Assembly (NCBI GenBank): GCA_900553685.1
Contig: USEI01000008.1
Span: forward strand, 10,557-74,556
Direction of reading: 5' to 3'
From: an uncultured Clostridium sp.
GTDB lineage: Bacteria > Bacillota > Clostridia > TANB77 > CAG-508
Length of the DNA: 64,000 nucleotides
Within the stretch, counting starts at the first letter, position 1; each line of letters starts with the position of its first letter. The position numbers and the translations under genes were made by a program. The notes beneath the pieces are model-generated. The model ran no database searches. It was given only the letters and a program-made list of their open reading frames with translations, and was not told where the DNA came from. This document shows, in pieces, positions 43,705-51,724 of this stretch.

Positions 43705-43796
43705 ATAAATCATTTTTATTTATCATGTCATTATTTCTCAAATTTTTAATTAGTATTCAAGTAATAAATTCGTTGCATCCTTTAAAAATTATTTAT

Positions 43797-44204
43797 CTAT
43801 AGGTTATTCATATAAATTTCTATATGCTTAATTATATGCCAAATATTTCCTTCACCAGCAAATTTCTCTAAATCATAAAAATTTTCATTTTTATTTATCC
43901 ATAAAAGTTTATTTACTTCTTCTATTAAATTTACGTCTTTCTTAAGTATTCCAGTAAAAACTTCTAATTCAATATCTAAAATTTTATATTGAAAATTCAT
44001 TACGTAAGTTAAATGAATATCTTTTGAAGTTATTCCTGTTTCTTCTTCTAATTCTCTATATGCAGCTGAAATTTCAGTTTCATCTTTTTCTACTTTTCCT
44101 CCAACTAAATTTATTTTTCCTTTATATGGTTCCTTTTTTCTCTCACACATTAGTATTTTACTTTTATCTTTATTATAAACTGCTATTATGTTTAATTTTT
44201 TCAT
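43797..44204 (-). CDS. NUDIX hydrolase
   Basis: A 135-residue NUDIX protein with the box GGKVEKDETEISAAYRELEE, continuing ETGI, at about residues 35-57. The upstream KILMCERKKEPYKGKINLVGGK is like MutT/8-oxo-dGTP diphosphatase proteins, so nucleotide-pool sanitation is possible, but the substrate cannot be proved from sequence. The ATG follows AGAGGAAGG. Monocistronic. Confidence 0.88.
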   Translation of the reverse strand: MKKLNIIAVYNKDKSKILMCERKKEPYKGKINLVGGKVEKDETEISAAYRELEEETGITSKDIHLTYVMNFQYKILDIELEVFTGILKKDVNLIEEVNKLLWINKNENFYDLEKFAGEGNIWHIIKHIEIYMNNL

Positions 44205-44303
44205 AACCTTCCTCTAAAATTTATTTTAACTTTTACAATAATACTTTTCCTTTTTATAATAGTTATAATAGAATTTTAATTCAAATTATTTTAATATAAA
44301 AAA

Positions 44304-44333
44304 GTGGGCAAAATAATATTTTGATTTGCCCAC
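44304..44333 (-). terminator. Terminator of the GGGtGRT operon
   Basis: Stem GTGGGCAAA / TTTGCCCAC followed on the minus strand by TTTTTTATAT, 14 bases after the stop codon. Confidence 0.9.
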
Positions 44334-44347
44334 ATCGTATATTTAAA

Positions 44348-45349
44348 TTATTTCATAGCTTCTTCAATAGCAACTGCTACTGCAACTGAAGCTCCAACCA
44401 TTGGATTGTTACCCATACCAATTAATCCCATCATTTCAACGTGAGCTGGTACAGATGAACTTCCTGCAAATTGTGCATCTGAGTGCATTCTTCCCATTGT
44501 ATCTGTCATGCCATAAGAAGCTGGTCCAGCAGCCATGTTATCTGGGTGTAATGTTCTTCCTGTTCCACCACCTGAAGCAACTGAGAAATATTTTTTACCT
44601 GCTTCAATTCTTTCTTTTTTATATGTTCCTGCAACTGGGTGTTGGAATCTTGTTGGATTTGTTGAATTTCCTGTTATTGAAATATCAACATCTTCAAGCC
44701 ACATTATTGCAACACCTTCTCTAACATCATTTGCTCCATAACATCTAACTTGACTTCTTTCTCCATCTGAATATGCTATTTCTTCAACAACATTTACTTT
44801 TCCTGTGAAGAAATCAAAATCTGTTTTTACATATGTAAAACCATTTATTCTTGAAATTACTTGTGCAGCATCTTTTCCAAGACCATTTAATATAACTCTT
44901 AGAGGTTCTTTTCTAACTTTATTAGCTGATTTTGCAATTCCTATTGCTCCCTCAGCTGCTGCAAAGCTTTCATGTCCTGCTAGAAAAGCAAAACATTTTG
45001 TTTCTTCTGATAATAGCATTGAAGCTAAATTTCCATGTCCTAAACCAACTTTTCTATCATCTGCAACTGAACCAGGAATACAAAATGCTTGTAATCCTTC
45101 GCCTATTGCTTTAGCTGCTTCTGATGCTTTTTTGCATCCTTTTTTGATAGCTATTGCTGCACCTAAAGTATAAGCCCAAGCAGCATTTTCAAAACAAATT
45201 GGTTGAACTCCTTTAACAATTTCATAAGGGTTAAAACCTTTATCTGTACATATTTTTAAAGCATCTTCAAAATCCTTTATTCCATATTTTTCCATTACAG
45301 GTTTAATTTGATCTATTCTTCTTTCATAACTTTCAAATGTTACTGACAT
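44348..45349 (-). CDS. GGGtGRT protein (PF14057)
   Basis: A 333-residue soluble protein. The naming motif GGGTGRTLHPDNMAAGPASYG is present in the C-terminal third (GGGTGRT about 265-271), preceded by NSTNPTRFQHPVAGTYKKER. Small-residue-rich stretches such as MGNNPMVGASVAVAVAIEEA close the protein. The family is widespread in anaerobic Firmicutes and has no assigned reaction. It begins 32 bases after the NifU-like gene, with AGGAGG, and the two are regularly found together, suggesting a joint role in iron-sulfur or sulfur metabolism (inference). Confidence 0.92.
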   Translation of the reverse strand: MSVTFESYERRIDQIKPVMEKYGIKDFEDALKICTDKGFNPYEIVKGVQPICFENAAWAYTLGAAIAIKKGCKKASEAAKAIGEGLQAFCIPGSVADDRKVGLGHGNLASMLLSEETKCFAFLAGHESFAAAEGAIGIAKSANKVRKEPLRVILNGLGKDAAQVISRINGFTYVKTDFDFFTGKVNVVEEIAYSDGERSQVRCYGANDVREGVAIMWLEDVDISITGNSTNPTRFQHPVAGTYKKERIEAGKKYFSVASGGGTGRTLHPDNMAAGPASYGMTDTMGRMHSDAQFAGSSSVPAHVEMMGLIGMGNNPMVGASVAVAVAIEEAMK

Positions 45350-45381
45350 AATATTTCCTCCTAATAATTTCTTTTAATATT

Positions 45382-46074
45382 CTATTGTTTTCTTGGATCA
45401 ATTTTCTTTACAGCCTCTGCAAATCTACCATAAGTTCCAGATGCTTTTTCAATAGCTTCCATTGGGTCGATTCCAGCTTTTATATTATCCATCATTTTTC
45501 CTAAATGAACATATTTATATCCTATAATTTGATCATCTTTATCTAATCCTAATTCAACAATATAACCTTCTGCCAAATTTAAATATCTTGGCCCTTTTAA
45601 TGAACTTGAATAAATTGTTCCTACTTGACTTGTATGTCCTTTTCCTAAGTCTTCAAGTCCTGCTCCAACTGGAAGACCACCTTCTGAAAATGCTGTTTGA
45701 GTTCTACCATAAACGATTTGTAAAAATAACTCTCTCATAGCTGTATTTATTGCATCACAAACTAAGTCTGTATTTAGAGCTTCAAGTATTGTTTTTCCTA
45801 CTAGTATTTCTCCTGCCATTGCAGCTGAGTGTGTCATACCTGAACAACCAATTGTTTCAACTAATGCTTCTTGAATAATTCCTTCTTTAACATTTAATGT
45901 TAATTTACAAGCACCTTGTTGTGGAGCACACCATCCTATACCATGTGTTAGTCCTGAAATGTCTTTTATTTCTTTTGCTTTTACCCATTTTCCTTCTTCT
46001 GGTATTGGTGCTGGTCCATGGTCAACTCCTTTTTTTACACAGCACATGTTTTCTAACTCTTTTGAATAAATCAT
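45382..46074 (-). CDS. NifU/IscU-like iron-sulfur scaffold-related protein
   Basis: A 230-residue protein with an IscU-like core: ETIGCSGMTHSAAMAGEILVGKTI corresponds to the conserved Cys-containing loop and following helix of scaffold proteins. Further Cys are at CCVKKG near the N-terminus and WCAPQQGACKL. It is longer than classical IscU and diverges in the C-terminal half (GYIVELGLDKDDQIIGYKYV). It could carry a cluster or persulfide. Transcribed with the GGGtGRT gene from its own promoter at 46212-46240. Confidence 0.83.
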   Translation of the reverse strand: MIYSKELENMCCVKKGVDHGPAPIPEEGKWVKAKEIKDISGLTHGIGWCAPQQGACKLTLNVKEGIIQEALVETIGCSGMTHSAAMAGEILVGKTILEALNTDLVCDAINTAMRELFLQIVYGRTQTAFSEGGLPVGAGLEDLGKGHTSQVGTIYSSSLKGPRYLNLAEGYIVELGLDKDDQIIGYKYVHLGKMMDNIKAGIDPMEAIEKASGTYGRFAEAVKKIDPRKQ

Positions 46075-46211
46075 TTTTCTTCCTCCTTATATTATTGATT
46101 ATTTCTAATGATTCTTATGTATATTTATGCTACTTATGTTTCAATTATTTAAAACTTCTACATAGTGCTTTAATATGTAGTATAAATTCATTTATATTAC
46201 ATACCTTTGTG

Positions 46212-46240
46212 ATTTTATCATTTACTATATTGTTTTTCAA
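46212..46240 (-). promoter_or_regulatory. Promoter of the NifU-like / GGGtGRT operon
   Basis: TTGAAA (46240-46235), 17-base spacer, TAAAAT (46217-46212). The roughly 130-base leader contains a small CTACATA / TATGTAG hairpin but no clear terminator. Confidence 0.65.
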
Positions 46241-46260
46241 GAGTTTTAAGAAATTTTTTC

Positions 46261-47223
46261 TTATATAGGAAAGCTTTTTAATTTAATTTTATTAGAAATA
46301 AAGTTTTTATTATTATATATAGGTTTTGACAAATCTGTTGTTAAATATTTTTTATTATCATCTGCAAATACAGTAACTGTCGGTAAGTTAGAATTATTAT
46401 TAAATAATACACTTGCTATAAAATTTGCACCAGAAGATATTCCAACACCTAAACCTAATTCTTTTGCTAACTTTCTGGACATATTAATTGCATCTTCATC
46501 ATTTATTAGAATTATTTCGTCTATTTCATTTTTATCTAATAACTTTGGAATAAAATCATCTCCTATCCCTTCAATTTTATGCTGTCCTATTATTTTTCCT
46601 CCTGAAAGTAATGGCATTTTTTCAGGTTCTAATGCAACTATTTTAAAATCTTCGTATTTCTCTTTTAATTTTTTTCCAATTCCCATAAGAGTTCCACCTG
46701 TTCCAACTCCAGAAATAAAAGCACCCACTTTTTCTGGTAATTGCTTTATTATTTCTTCTGCTGTTGTTTCATAATGAGCTAAGAAATTGTCTTGATTTGC
46801 AAATTGATTTGCGAGAAAAGCATTCATCTCTTTTGCCATTTTTTTAGATTCATTAACACATCTAATAAATCCACCTTCTTCTTTAGAAAATAATATAACC
46901 TGAGCTCCATAACTTTTCATTAAATTTATTCTTTCTTTACTCGCCCAATCAGGCATAAAAATATATACTTTATGATTATATAATGCACCTAGAGCAGAAA
47001 GAGAAATTCCAGTATTACCACTTGTTGCCTCAACAATTGGCATATTTTTTCTTAATTTTCCACTTTCATAAGCATTTTTTAAAATATAATATGCTACTCT
47101 ATCTTTTATACTACCTGTTAAATTATAATATTCTAATTTTACATAAATATATTTTTCTTTTCCTTCATATTCATAATCTATTCTTATCATTGGTGTATTT
47201 CCAATAGTTTTTAATTCCATCAT
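46261..47223 (-). CDS. Cysteine synthase family PLP enzyme
   Basis: A 320-residue fold-type II PLP enzyme close to O-acetylserine sulfhydrylase. The PLP lysine lies in LTGSIKDRVAYYIL (about 40), the substrate loop is EATSGNTGISL and the phosphate-binding loop SGVGTGGTLMG. It should make cysteine from an activated serine and sulfide, though cystathionine-synthase-like chemistry cannot be excluded. The ATG at 47223 follows AGGAGG. It has a dedicated leader with a Cys-Cys-Cys leader peptide and attenuator, which strongly supports a role in cysteine supply. No other sulfur-assimilation gene is adjacent. Confidence 0.9.
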   Translation of the reverse strand: MMELKTIGNTPMIRIDYEYEGKEKYIYVKLEYYNLTGSIKDRVAYYILKNAYESGKLRKNMPIVEATSGNTGISLSALGALYNHKVYIFMPDWASKERINLMKSYGAQVILFSKEEGGFIRCVNESKKMAKEMNAFLANQFANQDNFLAHYETTAEEIIKQLPEKVGAFISGVGTGGTLMGIGKKLKEKYEDFKIVALEPEKMPLLSGGKIIGQHKIEGIGDDFIPKLLDKNEIDEIILINDEDAINMSRKLAKELGLGVGISSGANFIASVLFNNNSNLPTVTVFADDNKKYLTTDLSKPIYNNKNFISNKIKLKSFPI

Positions 47224-47245
47224 ACTTTACCTCCTAAATACAAAA

Positions 47246-47288
47246 AACTATGTGTAGTTAAAAATTAAATTTATTCCTACACATAGTT
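47246..47288 (-). terminator. Attenuator hairpin before the cysteine-synthase-like gene
   Basis: Perfect 12-bp stem AACTATGTGTAG / CTACACATAGTT followed on the minus strand by TTTTTG and the ribosome-binding site. Its first arm closely matches the complement of the upstream segment CTACAATAGTT (one bulged base), giving a competing antiterminator. Confidence 0.85.
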
Positions 47289-47332
47289 CCTATTTTTTTA
47301 CAATTACTATATAAATTTTATATAATTGCAAA

Positions 47333-47372
47333 CTATTGTAGGTATGCAAATTAATACTCATATCTACAATAG
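47333..47372 (-). promoter_or_regulatory. Anti-antiterminator / antiterminator stem of the Cys leader
   Basis: CTATTGTAG (47372-47364) and CTACAATAG (47341-47333) form a perfect 9-bp stem soon after the leader peptide. If a ribosome stalled at the Cys codons blocks the first arm, the second arm can pair with the terminator's first arm. Confidence 0.7.
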
Positions 47373-47382
47373 ATAGAGTATT

Positions 47383-47421
47383 TTACATACAACAACAATT
47401 AGCAATTATAATTAAACTCAT
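47383..47421 (-). CDS. Cysteine-codon leader peptide
   Basis: A 12-residue ORF, MSLIIIANCCCM, with AAAGGA ahead of the ATG at 47421. Three consecutive TGT Cys codons sit just before the stop, at 47397-47389. It precedes the alternative stems and attenuator of the cysteine-synthase-like gene. The layout is that of a translation-coupled sensor of charged tRNA-Cys. Confidence 0.8.
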   Translation of the reverse strand: MSLIIIANCCCM

Positions 47422-47486
47422 ATAAAAATCCTTTCAAATTTGATTCCACAATATAATTTTTTTATATTTTAAATATTATTTACTAT

Positions 47487-47516
47487 AATATATTCTAAAC
47501 TATTTGCTTTTGTCAA
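47487..47516 (-). promoter_or_regulatory. Promoter of the Cys leader transcript
   Basis: TTGACA (47516-47511), 18-base spacer, TATATT (47492-47487), about 60 bases before the leader peptide. Confidence 0.7.
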
Positions 47517-47532
47517 TAATAAATGATAAAAA

Positions 47533-47565
47533 ATGGCACAATTTATATAATATAAATCATGCCAT
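47533..47565 (-). terminator. Terminator of the ECF sigma operon
   Basis: Stem ATGGCA / TGCCAT with an A/T-rich extension, followed on the minus strand by TTTTTTATC, about ten bases after the stop codon at 47576. Confidence 0.75.
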
Positions 47566-47575
47566 ATATTTTTTC

Positions 47576-48256
47576 TTATTTATTATTTTTGTATATATTT
47601 CTTATTGCAATATAGCAAATTACTAAAACTAAAACAATACTACTTAAAATCCAAATTACAGTACTCATTTTTTCTACTTGGGCTGTTTCTAAATTTCCAA
47701 CTTTTTCTGCTTGTACTTCTACTATTTCTGTTTTAGCTGGAGCATTTTCTTGATATTTTTCAAATTCTTCTAAAAATTTATCATAATTTTCAGGATATAT
47801 TGAAGCTTTTTCAAGTAAATATTCTCCATCATAAATTCCAAAAGTTGCAAATAAAATTCCAGAAAACTCTTTACTCCAAACACTATCTTCAGAATATGGT
47901 ACAATGTCCAAATATATATTGGATTTTAATTTATCACCTTCTATTACATTATTTCCAAATCCAGTCATTATATATTCTTTTACTCTTTGATTTTCAGGAA
48001 CATTTTCATTCATATATGGTTCAAGCCAAGTTTTTATTCCTTTTTCATAAGCCGCTTCTCTTTTTTTATTTTCTTCTGTATAATCTCTTAAAGTATTTTC
48101 TTTTAACTCTTTTGGCATTTCTTCTGCTTGTCTATTTATTAATTCTTCATTTACAAAATCCTTAATAATTCTTTCACTTTCTACTCCCAAGGATACACTA
48201 GTACTTAAGGAAATAATTAATATAAAAATAAATATTATATAACAAACTTTTTTCAT
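47576..48256 (-). CDS. Exported protein with C-terminal membrane anchor, unknown function
   Basis: A 226-residue protein with an N-terminal signal sequence (about 4-24), a charged extracytoplasmic middle region and a C-terminal membrane helix (about 198-218) followed by a short basic tail. No known domain recognised. It is the third gene of the sigma-factor operon: its start is one base after the stop of the DUF4179-like gene, with GGAGG ahead. Probably part of the same signalling or envelope response. Confidence 0.7.
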   Translation of the reverse strand: MKKVCYIIFIFILIISLSTSVSLGVESERIIKDFVNEELINRQAEEMPKELKENTLRDYTEENKKREAAYEKGIKTWLEPYMNENVPENQRVKEYIMTGFGNNVIEGDKLKSNIYLDIVPYSEDSVWSKEFSGILFATFGIYDGEYLLEKASIYPENYDKFLEEFEKYQENAPAKTEIVEVQAEKVGNLETAQVEKMSTVIWILSSIVLVLVICYIAIRNIYKNNK

Positions 48257-48257
48257 A

Positions 48258-49544
48258 CTATTCCTCCACCTTCTCTAAAACTATATCTGCTTCAGTTCCA
48301 TTATATTTTATATGGAAAGTTATTGTATCTGTTGCATTATAAGTGGTTAAATCATACATTGCACTACGATTATATATATTATTTTCATCTATATGTCCTG
48401 AACCGTTTTCTACTGGTCCAACTGTAAAATTAAATTTTTCGCCATTTTCATTTAGTACATAATCTTCTTCTAATTGCCAAACTTTCATTCTTTCTTTTTC
48501 GTATTCTTGATATTCTGGTAAATCATATAGTTTCCTAGAAATAAAATTAAAAATATCTAAAGTTTTTAATTCACTATTTTCTGGTAAAGAATTATAAAAC
48601 TCAATCTCTGGTATTGTTACTTCTTCTGGTCTTTCTTTTGCTGGAAAATTATATTCTAATTTAATTCCTGTATTATATACAACTGCAGAAGTCACATTAA
48701 AGTCCTTGTTTGTTGTACTTTTTTGAACATATACTAAATTTTGTCTATTATACATTTTTTCTGGAACATCTGCTTGTATATTCCAACCTCCTGTAATACT
48801 TATTTCTTCATATCCTTTTTGTATTTCTATATTAGAATCAATTTTTATTTTATCAATTTTAACATTTAATTTTCTACTTTTTGGATATATTGTATCCCCA
48901 CCTGTATAAATATTATAAATTACTTTTATATTATTTTCTGATTTTTCTAAAATATAAGAATTTACACCACTTCCTATAAGTTTATCATTTGGAGCATTTT
49001 CAAAGTCATAATCCAGATTCATTTCTTCTTTAAATTTATCAAACATTGTCATCTTGGTTGATAATAAAACAATATTATTTTCATCATAAATTATCATATC
49101 TGAAAAATCCATTTGATTTATATCTGACGGATTTATTATTTCTTTTATTTTATCTGAAAACTCAACATCAAATGTTATACTTAATGAAAAATCATCCATA
49201 ATAAATTCATCTATTTTTACTTTAGTTTCTACATCTTCTATTATGTTTCCAGTATTTTCATCTTCCACAACTGTATTTTCAGTCACATAATTATTTTCTG
49301 TTTTCTCTATGTACCCTTCATTTATTGCTGTTGCTACTCCTTGACCTGTTCCATATACATTATCATATATGGCTTGAGAAATATTTTTTGCAAATACCAT
49401 ACCAGAAATAGATAATGAAGCTGTTACAATTGTTAAAGTTTTTTCTAAAAAGTTTTTTATTTTTTCACTTTTTCTTTCAGCTTTTTTAAATTTCTCAAGT
49501 CCAATATTCTCTGTTAAATTTCCATAAATTTTTTCTTTTCCCAT
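48258..49544 (-). CDS. DUF4179-like membrane protein, probable anti-sigma factor
   Basis: A 428-residue protein. The N-terminal 35 residues are cytoplasmic and charged; a membrane helix follows (about 37-52, ending VFAKN), then a large extracytoplasmic beta-rich domain with patterns such as MDDFSLSITFDVEF and ITGGWNIQADVPEKM that match DUF4179 proteins. Such proteins are encoded next to ECF sigma factors and act as anti-sigma or co-regulators. It begins one base after the stop of the sigma-factor gene. That it binds the neighbouring sigma factor is inference. Confidence 0.72.
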   Translation of the reverse strand: MGKEKIYGNLTENIGLEKFKKAERKSEKIKNFLEKTLTIVTASLSISGMVFAKNISQAIYDNVYGTGQGVATAINEGYIEKTENNYVTENTVVEDENTGNIIEDVETKVKIDEFIMDDFSLSITFDVEFSDKIKEIINPSDINQMDFSDMIIYDENNIVLLSTKMTMFDKFKEEMNLDYDFENAPNDKLIGSGVNSYILEKSENNIKVIYNIYTGGDTIYPKSRKLNVKIDKIKIDSNIEIQKGYEEISITGGWNIQADVPEKMYNRQNLVYVQKSTTNKDFNVTSAVVYNTGIKLEYNFPAKERPEEVTIPEIEFYNSLPENSELKTLDIFNFISRKLYDLPEYQEYEKERMKVWQLEEDYVLNENGEKFNFTVGPVENGSGHIDENNIYNRSAMYDLTTYNATDTITFHIKYNGTEADIVLEKVEE

Positions 49545-49545
49545 T

Positions 49546-50085
49546 TTAATAAAAACCTCCTATTTTTAAAAATTCTCTAACTTTTTTTCTAGTTCTATGT
49601 AAAGTTACTTTTGCATTATTTGTTGAGATTCCACATTCTTTTGCTATATCTTTTATTTTTTTATCCTCAAAATAAAATTTCGTAAAAACTTTATATTCTG
49701 TTTCTCCTAAAGATTTTAAATTATTAATAATGCAATCATTCATTTCTTTTTCTTCTAAACTTTTTTCTAAATCACTATCATTAATAAAATTTTTCTCTAA
49801 ATCTTCATTTTCTAAAAAATCTAATTTATTTTCTTTATATCTTCTAAAAATAATTCTTCTTGTTATTCCTGCAATATATGGACTCAACTTTGAATTTTTA
49901 TCTAAATTGTTTCTATTTTTCCAAACTATAAAGAAAACATCTGATATTATTTCTTCCGTATCTTCAGGTCCTATATTATGGAAATTTCTAATAATAGTTA
50001 AAATATAATTATAATAATCATCAATTATATTATTTATAAGAATTTCATTTTTAAAGAAATATTCTTCTATTAGTTTCTCCTCCAT
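49546..50085 (-). CDS. ECF-type RNA polymerase sigma factor
   Basis: A 179-residue sigma-70 family factor with only regions 2 and 4. Region 2: EDTEEIISDVFFIVWKNR, then SPYIAGITRRIIFRRYK. Region 4: LGETEYKVFTKFYFEDKKIKD with the helix-turn-helix IAKECGISTNNAKVTLHRTR. The start at 50085 (MEEKLIEEYF) has GAGAGG in front; a longer frame to 50133 lacks support. First gene of a three-gene operon with a DUF4179-like protein and an exported protein. A candidate autoregulated promoter (TGTAACC) lies upstream. Confidence 0.9.
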   Translation of the reverse strand: MEEKLIEEYFFKNEILINNIIDDYYNYILTIIRNFHNIGPEDTEEIISDVFFIVWKNRNNLDKNSKLSPYIAGITRRIIFRRYKENKLDFLENEDLEKNFINDSDLEKSLEEKEMNDCIINNLKSLGETEYKVFTKFYFEDKKIKDIAKECGISTNNAKVTLHRTRKKVREFLKIGGFY

Positions 50086-50114
50086 GATTACCTCTCTTAT
50101 ATATTCATTACATC

Positions 50115-50147
50115 TATATATTATCTTATTCATATAAAAAGGTTACA
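50115..50147 (-). promoter_or_regulatory. Candidate ECF-type autoregulated promoter
   Basis: TGTAACC (50147-50141) followed by a T-run, about 56 bases before the sigma-factor ATG. AAC-containing -35 elements are typical of ECF sigma factors, which often transcribe their own operon. It directly follows the terminator at 50150-50177. Confidence 0.5.
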
Positions 50148-50149
50148 AA

Positions 50150-50177
50150 AAAATCAGATATTTTAGTATCTGATTTT
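50150..50177 (-). terminator. Terminator upstream of the ECF operon
   Basis: Perfect 11-bp stem AAAATCAGATA / TATCTGATTTT followed on the minus strand by TTTG. It insulates the ECF promoter from upstream transcription. Confidence 0.8.
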
Positions 50178-50243
50178 AAACTGATCTATTTTTATTCATT
50201 TTCAATTTTTAAATTTTAATATTTATTCATTTATTTTATAATC

Positions 50244-50436
50244 TTAAATTCCCAATTTACTTGCAATTTCCTTTTCAGTCTTTATGAATTTTTCTTTATT
50301 TTCTAGTAAATCTTGCATTGTGTCTAAATAATCTTTATACTTTCTATCTGGATAATACTTCTTGCTTCATATTCATCATATTGTGGTAGTATTTCATCTT
50401 CAATATACTTTTTTAATCCCTCATTAATTTTTTCCA
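50244..50436 (-). pseudogene. Frameshifted small gene, unknown function
   Basis: An ATG at 50436 with TGGAGG upstream opens a frame MEKINEGLKKYIEDEILPQY that soon reaches a stop. Shifting by one base near GCAAGAAGTATTATCC restores an open frame reading KYYPDRKYKDYLDTMQDLL to the TAA at 50244-50246. Total length is not a multiple of three (193), consistent with a one-base insertion. About 63 residues if repaired. Family not recognised. It fills most of the 350-base gap between the sigma operon and the next gene. Confidence 0.5.
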
Positions 50437-50480
50437 TATTTTCCTCCATAATAAATACCTTTATTGTAAATTTGAATTAC

Positions 50481-51094
50481 TCAATATATAAAATTCTTCT
50501 TGTGTTGGTAAAAATTTTTTTCCATTTTTTCAAGAGTATTATCATATTCTTCTGCAAGTTTTTCATCAATATTCATAACCGGACTATCATAATAAAACCA
50601 TTTTCTGCCATCTAAAGCACCCTCTTTTAATTCTTTAACCATCATTGCTGATGGAAAGATTCCATTTTCCAAGCATATATTGTATTTTTTGCAACTTTTA
50701 AAACCTCTACTTACATAATTGCTAGGACTTCCAAATATAACAATAGTATCAAATCCGAGTTCTATTGCTTTTTTAAAAGAATGTTCTAAAAGCATTTTTC
50801 CATACCCTTGTCTTTGGTATTCTGGAAGGATACTTATAGGTCCAAAAGTTAAAATTTCTTTTTCATTTTTTCCTTCATCAATTAGTTTTGCTTTTGTATA
50901 CATTATATTTTCAATAATTTTACCATCAATTTCAATTACAAAATCTAATTCTTTATAAAATCTTCATGATCTCTCATAACATGTACTAAATAATGTTCTA
51001 TTGCTCCAGGAATATATAAATTATAAAAAGCCTTTCTAGTAATTGCTTCTACTTCTTGAAAATCTTTTTCTTCCTCGTTTCTAATATTAATCAT
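50481..51094 (-). pseudogene. GNAT N-acetyltransferase, frameshifted
   Basis: The N-terminal part starts at ATG 51094 (MINIRNEEEKDFQEVEAITR, AAGGAG ahead) and stops after DHEDFIKN. The continuing sequence is in another frame: ELDFVIEIDGKIIENIMYTK, then the acetyl-CoA motif LPEYQRQGYGKMLLEHSF and the rest of the fold to 50481. A single missing base near 50946 (AAGAATTAG where AAGGAATTAG would read through) explains it. Repaired length is about 204 residues, normal for this GNAT subgroup. Either a decayed gene or an assembly error. Confidence 0.8.
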
Positions 51095-51214
51095 TTCTGA
51101 CTCCTTATTCTCCTTAATTATTTTATATATTATCATAAAAAATAAAATTATTCTACAATTCATATAAATGAATTATAAAATAATTTTCTATTTTTAGATT
51201 TATAAACTTTAAGT

Positions 51215-51574
51215 TTACTCAACTTTAGCGCCAAAAGGAGCTAAAGCTAGTTTAGCTATTTTAAAAAATTGTAATCCAAATGGTATTCCAACTATTGTTA
51301 CACACCATAAACATCCGAATATTACATTTTCTATTGCCATTGGTATTCCAAAAAATATAATCCATATTATATTAGCAAATAAAGAAGGTACGCCTCCTCC
51401 ATATTCAACTTCTTTTCCAAATGGGGCAAAAGACAGACTTGCAAATTTAAAACATTGTTTTCCATAAGGAATCCCAATTATTGTTACGCACCATATAATC
51501 CCTGATAAACACCATGAAATTCCACTAAGAAACCCTCCAAAAATAAACCATAATACATTTCCTAAACAACCCAT
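51215..51574 (-). CDS. YccF domain protein
   Basis: A 119-residue membrane protein made of two copies of the YccF (DUF307) unit: LGNVLWFIFGGFLSGISWCLSG with CVTIIGIPYGKQCFKFASLS, and later NIIWIIFFGIPMAIENVIFG with CVTIVGIPFGLQFFKIAKLA. Four membrane helices expected. Function unknown. The ATG at 51574 follows GGAGA. Monocistronic. Confidence 0.93.
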   Translation of the reverse strand: MGCLGNVLWFIFGGFLSGISWCLSGIIWCVTIIGIPYGKQCFKFASLSFAPFGKEVEYGGGVPSLFANIIWIIFFGIPMAIENVIFGCLWCVTIVGIPFGLQFFKIAKLALAPFGAKVE

Positions 51575-51724
51575 ATTCTCTCCTTAAACAGTTAAATATA
51601 TATTTTATATAAATTATATCATATTAAACTTCTTTTACAACTTACATTTTTGTAATATCAGATTTTTCTGTCATTTTATTTTAATATATCTGCCATTGAT
51701 TTTTCTGTTCCATATCAAAAAGAT

